A DNA stretch of 64,000 bases. It comes from Anaerolineales bacterium. GTDB taxonomy: Bacteria; Chloroflexota; Anaerolineae; Anaerolineales; Villigracilaceae. This document shows, piece after piece, positions 15,571-24,983 of this stretch. A program made the translations under genes and the position numbers. The notes under the pieces were generated by a model. The model worked only from the letters and a program-made list of their open reading frames with translations, ran no database searches and was not told the origin of the DNA. Each line of letters starts with the position of its first letter. Position 1 is the first letter of the stretch. The DNA is taken from contig JAFGSI010000004.1 in assembly GCA_016934715.1 (NCBI GenBank), forward strand, positions 211,087 to 275,086, read 5' to 3'.

Positions 15571-17184
15571 TCAGTGATCTTGCACCAACCAGAGAGGCTC
15601 GAACGGCCGCAGTTCGAGGGCGCCGGAGCCCGCCTCTGGCGTACAGGTCTTGCCGGTCAGGAGATCGGTCATCCGGGAGCCCGGCAGGACGATCCCCCGG
15701 ACGGATTGGCGTTCCCCGCTCAGGTTGTTGAGGATCACGAGCTGTTGGCCGCGGGTGGTCCGGCGGTAGGCGGCCACAGCCGGGTTGTCCCCCTCCAGCC
15801 ATTGGAGCTTGCCGTACCCCAGCACGGGATGGGCCTTGCGCAGGGCGATCATCGCCCGGATCGCAGCCAGCAGTGCCTGGGGATCGGAGCGCTGCGCCGC
15901 CACGCTGACCTTTTCCGGATGGTAGGGCGCGGCGTGGATCACGGGGCTGTAGGAATAGCCGGCCTTCGAGAAACCGGCCCCTGGCCCGGCGTCCCACTGC
16001 ATCGGGGTCCGGACCCCATTGCGGTCGGGCAGGGACAGGTCCTCGCCCATGCCGATCTCGTCGCCGTAATACAGGATCGGGGAGCCGGGCAGACTGAAGA
16101 GCAGGGAGCAGGCCAGTTCGATCTTGCGCCGGTCATTGTCCAGCAGGGGCGCCAGGCGGCGCCGGATGCCCAGGTTGAGGCGCATGCCCGGGTCGGGGGC
16201 GTATTCCTGCCACATCCACTGGCGCTCTTCTTCCGAGACCATCTCGAGCGTCAGCTCGTCGTGATTGCGCAGGAAGGTGCACCACTGGCAGTTCTCCGGG
16301 ATCGGCGGCGTCTCGGACAGCGCCCAGCGGATCGGTTCCGCCGCGCCGCGCCGGAGGGCCATGAAGATGCGCGGCATCAGCGGGAAATGGAAGGCCAGCT
16401 GGAATTCGTCGCCCTTGCCGAAGTAGGCCCGCACGTCGCGCGGCCACTGGTTGGCTTCGCACAGCAGGATCCGCCCGGGATAGTGTTCGTCGACGAAGCG
16501 GCGCATCGTCTTCAGATAGGCATGCGTCTCGGGCAGGTTTTCGCAGTTCGTCCCCTCCCGCTCAAAAAGGTAGGGGACGGCATCGACCCGGAACCCGTCC
16601 ACGCCCAGGTCGAGCCAGAACTTCATGACCTTGAGCATCTCCCGGCGGACGGCCGGGTTGGCGAAGTTCAGATCGGGCTGGGAGGCGTAGAAGCGGTGCC
16701 AGTAATACTGGCCGGCGACCGGGTCCCAGGTCCAGTTGGAGGTCTCGGTGTCGAGGAAGATGATCCGGGCGTCGGCGTAGCGTCCGGGGTCATCGCTCCA
16801 GACGTAGTAGTCCCGGTAGAGGGAGCTCGGGTCCCGGCGGGCGGCCTGGAACCAGGTGTGCTGGTCGGAGGTGTGATTCAGCACCAGGTCGGTGATGACC
16901 CGCAGGCCGCGGGCGTGGGCGGCCGCCAGCAATTCTTCGAAATCCTCCAGCGTGCCGTAATCCGGATGGACGCCATAATAGTCCGAGATATCGTAGCCGT
17001 CGTCCTTGAGCGGGGAGGGGTAGATTGGCATCAGCCACAGGCAGTCGACGCCGAGTTCTTGCAGGTAATCCAGCCTGGCGGTCAGCCCCCGCAGATCCCC
17101 GTGGCCATCCGCATTGCTGTCGTGGAAGGCGCGCACGTAGACTTCGTAAAAAACGGCATTCTTGTACCAGAGAGGTGAATTCAT
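15571..17184 (-). CDS. treS: Trehalose synthase (maltose alpha-D-glucosyltransferase), GH13
   Basis: 537 residues. Interconverts maltose and trehalose in the cytoplasm. GH13 signatures are intact: D-G-Y-D-I-S-D-Y, nucleophile Asp in G-F-R-V-D-A-V, acid/base Glu in L-L-C-E-A-N-Q-W, and the third Asp in L-R-N-H-D-E-L. The motifs N-C-E-N-L-P-E-T-H and E-T-S-N-W-T-W-D-P are typical of TreS rather than of oligo-1,6-glucosidase. Length equals TreS without a fused maltokinase. The ATG at 17184 is chosen over an in-frame TTG at 17190. It is the last gene of the ABC importer operon, 22 bp after the permease stop, which points to maltose or trehalose as the imported sugar. Confidence 0.9.
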   Translation of the reverse strand: MNSPLWYKNAVFYEVYVRAFHDSNADGHGDLRGLTARLDYLQELGVDCLWLMPIYPSPLKDDGYDISDYYGVHPDYGTLEDFEELLAAAHARGLRVITDLVLNHTSDQHTWFQAARRDPSSLYRDYYVWSDDPGRYADARIIFLDTETSNWTWDPVAGQYYWHRFYASQPDLNFANPAVRREMLKVMKFWLDLGVDGFRVDAVPYLFEREGTNCENLPETHAYLKTMRRFVDEHYPGRILLCEANQWPRDVRAYFGKGDEFQLAFHFPLMPRIFMALRRGAAEPIRWALSETPPIPENCQWCTFLRNHDELTLEMVSEEERQWMWQEYAPDPGMRLNLGIRRRLAPLLDNDRRKIELACSLLFSLPGSPILYYGDEIGMGEDLSLPDRNGVRTPMQWDAGPGAGFSKAGYSYSPVIHAAPYHPEKVSVAAQRSDPQALLAAIRAMIALRKAHPVLGYGKLQWLEGDNPAVAAYRRTTRGQQLVILNNLSGERQSVRGIVLPGSRMTDLLTGKTCTPEAGSGALELRPFEPLWLVQDH

Positions 17185-17206
17185 CAGCAATTCTTATGGT
17201 TTCTCT

Positions 17207-18421
17207 TTATCCCTTTACGGAGCCGGCCAGCAGGCCGCGCACGAAGTAGCGCTGGAAGGCAAAGAAAACGATCATCGGGATCAGGAAGGAGAGGAAGGCG
17301 GCGCCGGTCAGGATGTGCCAGTTGCCGCCGCGCGGGTCGATCAGGTTGGTCACCTGGACGGTCAGGACCGGGTGGGCGTTGAGGAAGATCTTGGCAACCA
17401 GGAAATCGTTCCAGACCCACAGGAACTGGAAGATGCCCAGGGAAGCGATCGCCGGCAGGGACAGCGGCAGGACCAGTTTTCGGAAGGCCGTCCAGTGGGT
17501 GGCTCCGTCCAGGTAGGCTGATTCAAAGATCTCGCGCGGCAGGGAGCCGATGAAATTGCGCATCAGGTAGATGGCATAGGGCAGCCCAAAGCCGGTGTGG
17601 AACAGCCAGATCCCGAAGAAGGTGTTCTGGATCCCCAGCTGGACATACAGGCGGGAGATCGGCACCAGGGTCATCTGCAGCGGGATGATCTGCAGGCCGA
17701 CCAGCAGGGCGAACATCCACTGCCGGCCCCTGAAATCCAGCCAGGCAAAGGCGTAGGCGGCCAGGGCGGCGAACAGGATCGGCAGGATCGTGGCCGGCAC
17801 CGTGACGAAGACCGTGTTGAGGAAGGCCTGCCCCATGCCTTCGGGGTTGAGCAGGTCGCTGGCGTTGCATTCGAACTTGGCCAGTGAGCTGGCGATCCCC
17901 TGTTCGCAATCGGTCAGGTAATCCTGGGTGCCCTTGTACCCGACCAGCGCGTCGGCGTAGTTGCGCAGGCTGAAGCGCGCCGCGCTTTCCCCGCCCCCGG
18001 AAAGGATCTGCATGCGGGTCAGGATCGGAGAGAGCACCTCCAGGGCCTGGTTGGGATCCTCGGGCAGGGTGGGGCCGACCAGGTGGGGCCCGCCATCGAC
18101 ATCCTGCCTGAGCATGGCCAGCAGGCGGTTCGAGCGCGGGTAGCGGGCGACGATCTCCGGGTCCGCCAGGTTGGCGGTTGCCAGGGCGCTGCCGTCGTTC
18201 CCGTGACAGGCGGCGCAGTAGGTTTCGTATTCTGCCTGGCCGGTCATCTCCTGCGCCCGGGCGATCGTCCACCAGCCGGACGTACGCACATCCTCACGTG
18301 ACCGGAAGGAGGTGACGAACAGACCCAGGGTCGGGATGATCCACAGGAGGCACATGCCGATCACGGCCAGGTGCAGCGGAAGTCTGCTCAGGAAGCGGTT
18401 CAAGCCTGCCAGCGGTTTCAT
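17207..18421 (-). CDS. MalG-like ABC sugar permease with an inserted cytochrome c segment
   Basis: 404 residues. Membrane helix 1 (about 15-38) and the typical S-F-R-S-R-E-D-V-R-T-S-G-W-W loop start are normal for a MalG-type permease. Then about 100 extra residues (52-150) carry Y-E-T-Y-C69-A-A-C72-H73-G-N-D-G, an exact class I haem c attachment motif. The MalG core resumes at F-S-L-R-N-Y and includes the ATPase-coupling loop E-S-A-Y-L-D-G-A (EAA motif). In MalG topology this loop is extracytoplasmic, where haem c is attached. A sixth ligand is not certain (Met103, Met137 or His113 are candidates). A second short insertion has two Cys (D-C-E-Q and F-E-C-N). The ATG overlaps the stop of the MalF-like gene (ATGA). 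Confidence 0.88.
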   Translation of the reverse strand: MKPLAGLNRFLSRLPLHLAVIGMCLLWIIPTLGLFVTSFRSREDVRTSGWWTIARAQEMTGQAEYETYCAACHGNDGSALATANLADPEIVARYPRSNRLLAMLRQDVDGGPHLVGPTLPEDPNQALEVLSPILTRMQILSGGGESAARFSLRNYADALVGYKGTQDYLTDCEQGIASSLAKFECNASDLLNPEGMGQAFLNTVFVTVPATILPILFAALAAYAFAWLDFRGRQWMFALLVGLQIIPLQMTLVPISRLYVQLGIQNTFFGIWLFHTGFGLPYAIYLMRNFIGSLPREIFESAYLDGATHWTAFRKLVLPLSLPAIASLGIFQFLWVWNDFLVAKIFLNAHPVLTVQVTNLIDPRGGNWHILTGAAFLSFLIPMIVFFAFQRYFVRGLLAGSVKG

Positions 18422-19329
18422 CGGATGGCCTCCTGCTGCCGGAAGCGGCGGATATTGATGATCATGATCGGGATCGTCAGGATGATCAGGATGACCGCGA
18501 TGGCCATCGAACGCCCGGTATCCGTGACGATCAGTTTGAACATCCGGTTGGCGATCACTTCGGTGCCGTAGTTGCCCCCGGTCATGACGAAGACGATGTC
18601 GAAGATCTTGAGCACGTTGATCACCATCGTGGTGATCACGACCGTGACCGTCGGCAGGATCAGGGGCAGCATGATCCGGAAGAAGAGCTGCCACTCGCTG
18701 GCCCCGTCGACGCGGGCGGCCTCCAGCACTTCGGCCGACAGGCCCTTGATCGCCGCCGAAAGGATGGTCATGCAGAAACCGGCCCACAGCCAGACACCGA
18801 CGAGCATCAGGGCGAAGTTGTTGATCGCCGGGTTGCTCAGGAAGGCCTGCGGCGGAGCGCCCAGCGCGACCAGGACCGCATTCAACAGCCCGATCTGCTC
18901 TCCGCTGCCGGTCTCGATGTAATAGACGAATCGCCAGATGATGCCTGCACCAATGAACGAGATCGCCATGGGCATGAAGATGATCGACTTGGCCAGGCTC
19001 TCGTAGCGGACCCGGTCGGCCAGGACCGCGAACACCAGGCCGCCGATCACCGTTCCGGGGACCATGACCAGCAGCCAGAGGGCGTTGTTGCGCAGTGCGG
19101 TGACCATGTCGGGGTTGGTCAGGGCGTAGTGGTAATTTTCGAAAGCGCCCCAGCAGGAGTCGCCCGGAACGCAGTTGGTGGCGGCCGACTGGCTGCTGCT
19201 GGCGTCGAGGAAGCTCAGGTAGATCGTGTTGAGGGTCGGGTAGACGATGAAAATGAGCATGATGAAGAGTGCTGGCAGGAGGTACAACCAGGGGGCCAGG
19301 CGCCCCTGGCGCATGATGAGCGGGGTCAT
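18418..19329 (-). CDS. MalF-like ABC sugar permease
   Basis: 303 residues, six predicted membrane helices. The coupling loop E-A-A-R-V-D-G-A-S-E-W-Q-L-F-F-R-I-M-L-P marks an inner-membrane ABC permease of the carbohydrate family. The first extracytoplasmic loop includes N-C-V-P-G-D-S-C, which could form a disulphide and is unusual for a plain MalF. The ATG at 19329 follows AAAGGAG by 8 nt; the longer open frame upstream runs through the hairpin and is not coding. It pairs with the cytochrome-bearing permease. No ATP-binding subunit is in the operon, so a shared MsmK/MalK-type ATPase elsewhere is expected. Confidence 0.92.
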   Translation of the reverse strand: MTPLIMRQGRLAPWLYLLPALFIMLIFIVYPTLNTIYLSFLDASSSQSAATNCVPGDSCWGAFENYHYALTNPDMVTALRNNALWLLVMVPGTVIGGLVFAVLADRVRYESLAKSIIFMPMAISFIGAGIIWRFVYYIETGSGEQIGLLNAVLVALGAPPQAFLSNPAINNFALMLVGVWLWAGFCMTILSAAIKGLSAEVLEAARVDGASEWQLFFRIMLPLILPTVTVVITTMVINVLKIFDIVFVMTGGNYGTEVIANRMFKLIVTDTGRSMAIAVILIILTIPIMIINIRRFRQQEAIR

Positions 19330-19377
19330 GAATGCGCTCCTTTCTTCATCCTTCTGTTTATGAGCGGATGCGAGGGG

Positions 19378-19407
19378 GAGGCCGGGGGGACGCACCCCCC
19401 CGGCCTC
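19378..19407 (-). other. Intercistronic hairpin between binding-protein and permease genes
   Basis: A perfect 12-bp G/C stem (19378-19389 with 19396-19407) and a 6-nt loop, without a T run on the transcribed strand. Such hairpins after binding-protein genes commonly stabilise the upstream mRNA or attenuate permease expression, so that binding protein exceeds permease. Confidence 0.65.
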
Positions 19408-19423
19408 GCGAGAAAAGAAGGGA

Positions 19424-20761
19424 TTATCTACCGAGCGCTTCGGCCTGCGCCGCGGCGGCCGCTTCCAGTGCTGCGGCGACGTCACCGCCCTGAACAACGG
19501 CGATGAGGGCGGCCCACTCGGCCTCACCGAACGGGGCACCGATGGTGTCGCCCATGTCGGGGGTGAAGCCGCTGGCATTGGCCAGGGCTTCGGCCTTCTT
19601 GGCCAGCTGCTCGTCGGCGTACATGCCGACCGCCAGGTTGTTCGGGGAGAGGTCAAATCCGACCTCGGCCCAGGCCTGGGCGCCTTCGGCGCCGGTCAGG
19701 TAGGCGATCATTGCCTGGGTGGCGGGCGAGTCGCTGAAGGCCATCATATAGTCAGCGCCGCCCTGCATGCCCTGGGCGCCCGGGAAGGCGAAGAAGTCGA
19801 AGTCGGTCCCGTAGACCAGGTCGGGGTACTGGCTCACGACCTCGCCGCCCGCAAAGCCGGACTGCTTGACCAGCATGGCCTGCGCCGGGTCGGAGAAGAC
19901 CAGGTAGATCGCGTCCAGGAAGCCGGTGTTGAGCGTGCCGTTGGCTCCGCCGACCGTGTAGATCGGATTGGAGGCCCAGGCGGCGTAGGTCTCATAGGCC
20001 TGAACCACACCGGGATCATTGTAGGGGATCTCGCCCGAAATGAGCTGCATGACGTAGTCCGGACCCTGCTGTGCCAGCAGGATGTCCTGGATGAAGTCGG
20101 ATCCTGTCCAGCCGGTTGCCGATCCGCTTTCCATGCCCATCGACCAGGGGATATTCCCATCGGCGACCATCTGCTCGACGAGGGCGTTCAGTTCTTCAAA
20201 GGTGGTCGGGACGGTGTAGCCGTACAGGTCGAACTGGACCGGGCTGTACCAGATGATGGACTTGATGTCGGCCTTGACGGCGATCGCCAGCCAGCGGCCG
20301 CCGGCGGTGCCCATGTCGATCCAGTAGGGAGCATAGTTGCCGGCATTCCCGCCAACCGTATCGAGGTCGACGAGCTGATCGCCGTACAGGCGCAGCGGGG
20401 AGGTGTTGGGCCAGAAGAGGATGTCGGGCGGGGTGCTCTGGACGCGGGCGTCCAGGATGGCGTCGTCGCGGGTCGATTCGGCGACGATCTCGATCCCGCA
20501 GGCTTCCACCAGCGGGGCGAAGATGGCATTGATCTTTTCTTCTTCGGCCCCGGACCACTGGTACATGACCGTCAGGGTGTCGCCAGGCGAAGCGCCCATG
20601 CACGGATCAACTTCGGTCACAGGGGGCTCGGTCGCGGGGGGTTCGGTCGCGGGGGGCTCGGTCGCAGGGGGCTCGGTGACCACGGGGGTCGTGGCCGATC
20701 CACAGGCAGCCAGGAGCAGGGCGACCAGGACGAAGGCAGTGAATACAACTTTTCTAGACAT
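19424..20761 (-). CDS. Sugar ABC transporter substrate-binding lipoprotein
   Basis: 445 residues. Signal peptide with lipobox L-L-A-A-C20, then a flexible spacer of TEPPA repeats and a type I (family 1) solute-binding fold: I-L-F-W-P-N-T, W-Y-S-P-V-Q-F, T-T-F-E-E-L-N-A-L, a G-A-D-Y-M-M-A-F segment, and a long Ala-rich C-terminus. Binds the sugar for the two permeases downstream. AGGAGG lies 7 nt before the ATG. First gene of the operon, placed behind a LacI operator. Confidence 0.92.
   Translation of the reverse strand: MSRKVVFTAFVLVALLLAACGSATTPVVTEPPATEPPATEPPATEPPVTEVDPCMGASPGDTLTVMYQWSGAEEEKINAIFAPLVEACGIEIVAESTRDDAILDARVQSTPPDILFWPNTSPLRLYGDQLVDLDTVGGNAGNYAPYWIDMGTAGGRWLAIAVKADIKSIIWYSPVQFDLYGYTVPTTFEELNALVEQMVADGNIPWSMGMESGSATGWTGSDFIQDILLAQQGPDYVMQLISGEIPYNDPGVVQAYETYAAWASNPIYTVGGANGTLNTGFLDAIYLVFSDPAQAMLVKQSGFAGGEVVSQYPDLVYGTDFDFFAFPGAQGMQGGADYMMAFSDSPATQAMIAYLTGAEGAQAWAEVGFDLSPNNLAVGMYADEQLAKKAEALANASGFTPDMGDTIGAPFGEAEWAALIAVVQGGDVAAALEAAAAAQAEALGR
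20621..20680 (-). repeat. 15-bp tandem repeat coding the TEPPA spacer
   Basis: Four 15-bp units (consensus on the plus strand GGGGGGCTCGGTCGC) code for T-E-P-P-A repeats after the lipobox. They differ at one to three positions. Confidence 0.9.
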
Positions 20762-20851
20762 CTCGTTTTCCTCCTAGGAAATGTGGGAATTGAGTAGGTG
20801 TGGGTTGGGGTCAGGCTGGTTTGTCCGGGGCGTTTGCATCACCTCCTTAGG

Positions 20852-20865
20852 CTAACACGTGTTAG
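20852..20865. promoter_or_regulatory. LacI-family operator upstream of the ABC-treS operon
   Basis: A perfect 14-bp palindrome CTAACACGTGTTAG lies between the LacI-type gene and the binding-protein gene. The 12-bp core TAACACGTGTTA recurs at 21926-21937 upstream of the regulator gene itself, which supports its being the regulator's site. Confidence 0.8.
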
Positions 20866-20884
20866 TAAACTGGACAAAGAAAAC

Positions 20885-21910
20885 TCAATTTGCGGTGCTC
20901 GACCGGCGTACGACCAGTTCGGCTTTCAGCAGGACCCCGGTCTGGTCCAGGTCTTCGTTCAGCAATTTTCGGACCAGCCGTTCGCCGGCCGCCCAGCCCA
21001 GGCCGTAGGCGGGCAGGTGCATGGTGGTCAGCGGCGGGTCGCAGTACTCGGCCAGAGGGATGTCATCGAAGCCGACCACCGCGATGTCTTCCGGAATGCG
21101 GACCCCGGCCTGTTTGAGCGCCTGGATCGCTCCCATGGCGACCACGTCGCTGGCGATGAAGACCGCCGAGGGGCGCTGCGGCAGCTTCAGCAGGTCGGCC
21201 ATCGCTGCGAAGCCGCTGGCAGGGGTGTAAGCGCCTTCCCGCAGCCAGGTTTCCCGGTAGGGCAGGCCGGCCTCTTCCAGGGCCTGCCGGTATCCATTGC
21301 ATCGTTGTTGGGCGGAGGTGTAGCTCAATGGGGCGTTGGTGATCAGGGCGATCTCCCGGTGTCCGAGTGCGAGCAGATGCCGGACGGCGGTGGCGGCACT
21401 CGCGAGGGTGTCGATGTCGACGAAGGGGATGTCGTTGCCGGGCAGCTGGCCGATCAGCATGATCGGCACACCGTCGTTGTGCAGGGCAACGATCGCCTCG
21501 TCGTCCTGGCGCGGGCCTGAGAGGATGATCCCGTCGACGTGATTTTCATTGATCAGCCGGACATACCCGCTGCTGTCTTCCGGGTCGACCGGTTTGAGCA
21601 GGACGTGGTAGCCCTGCAGCGAAACGGCGTGCTCGATGCCCAGCATGACCCGCAGCAGGGCGGCGTCGGCGAAGACCTGTTCCGGGCTCTGGCGCAGGAC
21701 CAGTCCAAGCGTATTGGACTTGCCGCTGACCAGTTTCCTGCCGGCTGCATTGGGATGGTAGTTCAGTTTTTGGGCTGCTGCGAGGACCCGCTGGCGGGTG
21801 GCTTCGCTGATGTTGGCCCCTTCGACGTTGTTCAAGACGAACGAGACCGTCGTCCGGGAGACCCTGGCCAGCTTGGCGACGTCGAGACTTGTGGCACGAT
21901 GAGCAGGCAT
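20885..21910 (-). CDS. LacI-family transcriptional repressor
   Basis: 341 residues. N-terminal HTH with S-L-D-V-A-K-L-A-R-V-S-R-T-T-V-S-F-V-L-N and the hinge L-N-Y-H-P-N-A-A-G-R-K-L, then a periplasmic-binding-protein-like sensor domain with I-A-V-V-G-F-D-D-I-P-L-A. It probably represses the downstream ABC-treS operon until the sugar binds. Identical 12-bp palindromes flank the gene, so autoregulation is likely. ATG at 21910 is chosen because the HTH begins a few residues later; ATG at 21919 is also possible. Confidence 0.9.
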   Translation of the reverse strand: MPAHRATSLDVAKLARVSRTTVSFVLNNVEGANISEATRQRVLAAAQKLNYHPNAAGRKLVSGKSNTLGLVLRQSPEQVFADAALLRVMLGIEHAVSLQGYHVLLKPVDPEDSSGYVRLINENHVDGIILSGPRQDDEAIVALHNDGVPIMLIGQLPGNDIPFVDIDTLASAATAVRHLLALGHREIALITNAPLSYTSAQQRCNGYRQALEEAGLPYRETWLREGAYTPASGFAAMADLLKLPQRPSAVFIASDVVAMGAIQALKQAGVRIPEDIAVVGFDDIPLAEYCDPPLTTMHLPAYGLGWAAGERLVRKLLNEDLDQTGVLLKAELVVRRSSTAN

Positions 21911-21925
21911 GAACACCATCCATAG

Positions 21926-21937
21926 TAACACGTGTTA
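21926..21937. promoter_or_regulatory. LacI-family operator upstream of its own regulator gene
   Basis: A perfect 12-bp palindrome TAACACGTGTTA, 15 bp before the ATG of the LacI-type gene. Its core is identical to the operator at 20852-20865. Confidence 0.75.
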
Positions 21938-22382
21938 TCAATTTCCAGTATACAGATTTTTAACGGCCGTGTCAAGTACCTGTCAGACCTCGGGCGGGGT
22001 GATATACAGATCGCAGGATCGGTCCCGCGGCCGCGTTCCGATGGGCGCCGTGAACCCGTCCGGCGGCCGGGAAGCAAGCCGGCATTGCCACCGGACCCGA
22101 AGCGCTGGTCGCGGAAGAAAGGGGCCTTGCACGCCTGCACCCTTCCCGTTCCACCGCCTGCCCGGGAGCTTTTTGTCCTCCCGGCCGGGGAACAGCCCGG
22201 GCCGGCTTTTCCCCCGCTTGCATGTTCCGCAATCCCGCCGGAATGGTCCTTCGGGGGACAGGAAAATGATGTTAAAATCGCGGGAAACCACACGCAGGCC
22301 GTCCAGTCCTGCACCATCAGGGTCCTGGTTGTGGGGTCCCACAAGCAAGATCGCCAGAGCACAGCCAATTTGGAGGAAACGA
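21938..22382. other. Intergenic region without a recognisable gene
   Basis: About 445 bp between divergent genes. Open frames here are short and lack ribosome sites. It contains the upstream region of the oxidoreductase gene; no repeat or RNA gene is seen. Confidence 0.6.
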
Positions 22383-23348
22383 ATGAAAGCGATTGTCCAC
22401 ACAGAATATGGGCCGCCGGAAGCGCTTCAACTCAGGGAGGTAGAAAAACCAACGCCCGGGGAGAAGCAGGTCCTGGTAAAAGTTCATGCGGCGTCTGTCA
22501 ATGCGCTTGAGTGGCGAGGCTTCGCGATGCCAGCGCTCCTCGTGCGCTTCATGGGAGGTGGGCTTCTCAAGCCCAAAAATCCGAAGGTCGGTGTGGATGT
22601 CGCGGGGACGGTTGAAGCGGTCGGCAGCCGTGTTACGGAGTTCAAGCCAGGAGACGCGGTGTTCGGGGTAGCCCCGGGCGCATTTGCCGAGTATGCGTGT
22701 AATGGCGAAAGTAAATTCGCGCTGAAACCAGCCAATGTCTCGTTCGAGGCCGCGGCAGCCGTTCCTGTGGCGGCGCTGACTGCCCTGCAGGGTCTTCGCG
22801 ACAAAGGACAGATCCAGCCGGGGTCAAGGGTGCTCATTGACGGGGCGTCTGGCGGCGTGGGGACATTTGCCGTGCAGATTGCCAAATCCTATGGCGCCGA
22901 AGTGACTGCCGTTGGCAGCACTCGCAACCTGGACATGCTGGGTTCCATTGGCGCAGACCAGATCATCGATTACAAGCGGGAAGATTTCACCAGGAAGGGG
23001 CAGCAGTATGCCCTGATCCTGGCCGTGAACGGATACCATCCCATGCAAGATTATCGCCGGGCATTGATCGCCACAGGGATATGCGTCGTGGCTGGAGGGT
23101 CCATGTCCCAGATTTTCCAGGCGCTGCTTCTGGGGCCCTTCGTCTCGCGGCTCGGAAACAAGAAACACGTTTTCATGGGAATCGCGACAACCCCGAAAAA
23201 AGATCTGCTTGTGCTCCAAGAACTCCTGGCAGCGGGCAAAGTGGTCCCTGTGATCGATCAATGCTACCCGTTGCACAAGACGGCTGAAGCGATCAGGTAC
23301 CTGATGGAAGAACACGCCCGAGGAAAAGTCGTCATTACGATGGGATAG
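22383..23348 (+). CDS. Zinc-free MDR-family NAD(P)H oxidoreductase (quinone reductase-like)
   Basis: 321 residues. N-terminal GroES-like domain (Y-G-P-P-E-A-L-Q-L, K-V-H-A-A-S-V-N), A-G-T-V-E-A-V-G-S and P-G-D-A-V-F-G, followed by a Rossmann domain with the nucleotide motif G-A-S-G-G-V-G-T-F-A-V-Q-I-A. The zinc ligands of alcohol dehydrogenases are absent, which indicates a quinone oxidoreductase or enoyl-reductase-like enzyme. GGAGG lies 6 nt before the ATG at 22383. Its codons are visibly less G/C-rich than those of its neighbours (many AAA, GAA, GTT), so recent transfer is possible. No operon partner is seen. Confidence 0.85.
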   Translation: MKAIVHTEYGPPEALQLREVEKPTPGEKQVLVKVHAASVNALEWRGFAMPALLVRFMGGGLLKPKNPKVGVDVAGTVEAVGSRVTEFKPGDAVFGVAPGAFAEYACNGESKFALKPANVSFEAAAAVPVAALTALQGLRDKGQIQPGSRVLIDGASGGVGTFAVQIAKSYGAEVTAVGSTRNLDMLGSIGADQIIDYKREDFTRKGQQYALILAVNGYHPMQDYRRALIATGICVVAGGSMSQIFQALLLGPFVSRLGNKKHVFMGIATTPKKDLLVLQELLAAGKVVPVIDQCYPLHKTAEAIRYLMEEHARGKVVITMG

Positions 23349-23363
23349 AAGAACAAGGCCCGG

Positions 23364-24983
23364 TCAGGCTTCGACCGGGCCGTAGCCTCCCCCCCCCGGC
23401 GTGCGGATGACCAGCACGTCGCCCTTCTTCAGGTCGACCGTCCCCTTGCCCGGCAGGGGGATTTCCGCTTCCCCGCGCAGGATCCGGTTCTCGCCCGGCT
23501 GCCCGGATCCGCCGCCCCGCAGCCCGTAGGGACCCTGGCCGCGGCGTTCGCTGAGCAGGGTTACCTGGCAGTCGGTCAGGACCTCGATCGCCCGCACGAT
23601 CCCATCCCCGCCGCGGAATCGGCCTGCTCCGCCCGATCCTGCCCGGACGGCGTAGCGCTGCACCCGCAGCGGGTAGGCGTACTCGAGGGCCTCGACCGGG
23701 GTGTTGAGGGTATTGGTCATGTGCGAATGAATTGCACTCGGCCCGTCACGATCCGGCCGGGCGCCCATCCCGCCGCCGATGGTCTCGTAGTAGGCGAATC
23801 CCGCCCCGGCTTCACCGGTCCCCCTGGGGCAGCGGGGCAGAGCCCCGCCGATGGTGACATTGTTCATCGTCCCCTGGCTGGCGGCCGGGACCTTCTCCGG
23901 GCAGGCCTGGGCCAGGGCCCCCAGCAGCACGTCGACGATGCGCTGGGAGGTCTCGACGTTGCCCCCCGCCACCGGGGCGGGCGGCAGGGCATTGACCACT
24001 GTCCCGGGCGGGGCGAGCACCGCGATCGGGGCCAGGCAGCCGGCGTTGTTGGGCACGTCCAGCCCGAGCAGGCAGCGGAAGACGTAGTAGACCGCCGAGA
24101 GGGTGATGGCGAAGACGGCGTTGACGCTGCCGGCCTGCTGGGGAGCCGAACCGCTGAAGTCGACCGTCGCCCGGTCGCGGTGGATGCTGACCGCGACCCG
24201 GATGGGCACCGGTGCGCCGCCCAGGCCGTCGTCATCGAGGTGGTCCTCAAAGCGGTAGGTCCCGTTGGGCAGCGACTCGAGCAGGCGGCGCGTGGTGCGC
24301 TCGGTGTAGGCCAGCAGTTGGCCCATCACCTCATTAACCTCCTCGGGTCCGTAGCGCGCCACCAGTTCGACCAGCCGCCCGGCGCCGCGGCGGTTGGCAG
24401 CGATCTGGGCCTGCAGATCGCCCAGGCGCTCTTGGGGTGTGCGCACATTGGCCAGCACCAGGTCGAGGATGTCGGTCTGCATCTGGTCGCGGCGCAGCAG
24501 CTTGACCGGCGGGATGATCAGGCCCTCCTGGTAGATCTCGCGCGCCACCGGCATTGAACCGGGCGTCATCCCGCCCACGTCGGCGTGGTGGGCGCGTGAG
24601 GCGACGAAGCCGAGCAGGCTCCCTGTGGGTCCCGCTTGACGGGCGGAGGAGGGCAGGAATACAGGTGAGACCATGGTGATGTCGGGCAGGTGGGTCCCGC
24701 CGCGGAAGGGGTCGTTGAGCATCACCAGGTCGCCGGATCCCAGGTCGCCGCCGAATTTCTCGATCGCGGCGGCCACCGAGAGCGGCATGGCCCCCAGGTG
24801 GACCGGGATGTGGGCCGCCTGGGCCACCATCCGGCCGCGGGCGTCGAACAGGGCGCAGGAGAAGTCGCGCCGTTCCTTGATGTTGGGCGAGTAGCTTGAG
24901 CGGCGCAGCACGGTGCCCATCTCTTCGGCCGCGGCGGCGAACAGGTTCTTGAAGATCTCCAGCTTGATCGGATCGTAGTTCAT
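23364..24983 (-). CDS. hyuB: Hydantoinase B/oxoprolinase family subunit
   Basis: 539 residues. Family motifs: F-S-C-A-L-F-D, A-H-I-P-V-H-L-G-A-M-P, N-D-P-F-R-G-G-T-H-L-P-D and a late G-G-G-G-Y-G-P end. With HyuA it forms an ATP-dependent amidohydrolase acting on hydantoins, 5-oxoproline or related lactams; some relatives are acetone or acetophenone carboxylases, but those have additional subunits. Its ATG overlaps the hyuA stop (ATGA). Substrate cannot be told from the sequence. Confidence 0.88.
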   Translation of the reverse strand: MNYDPIKLEIFKNLFAAAAEEMGTVLRRSSYSPNIKERRDFSCALFDARGRMVAQAAHIPVHLGAMPLSVAAAIEKFGGDLGSGDLVMLNDPFRGGTHLPDITMVSPVFLPSSARQAGPTGSLLGFVASRAHHADVGGMTPGSMPVAREIYQEGLIIPPVKLLRRDQMQTDILDLVLANVRTPQERLGDLQAQIAANRRGAGRLVELVARYGPEEVNEVMGQLLAYTERTTRRLLESLPNGTYRFEDHLDDDGLGGAPVPIRVAVSIHRDRATVDFSGSAPQQAGSVNAVFAITLSAVYYVFRCLLGLDVPNNAGCLAPIAVLAPPGTVVNALPPAPVAGGNVETSQRIVDVLLGALAQACPEKVPAASQGTMNNVTIGGALPRCPRGTGEAGAGFAYYETIGGGMGARPDRDGPSAIHSHMTNTLNTPVEALEYAYPLRVQRYAVRAGSGGAGRFRGGDGIVRAIEVLTDCQVTLLSERRGQGPYGLRGGGSGQPGENRILRGEAEIPLPGKGTVDLKKGDVLVIRTPGGGGYGPVEA

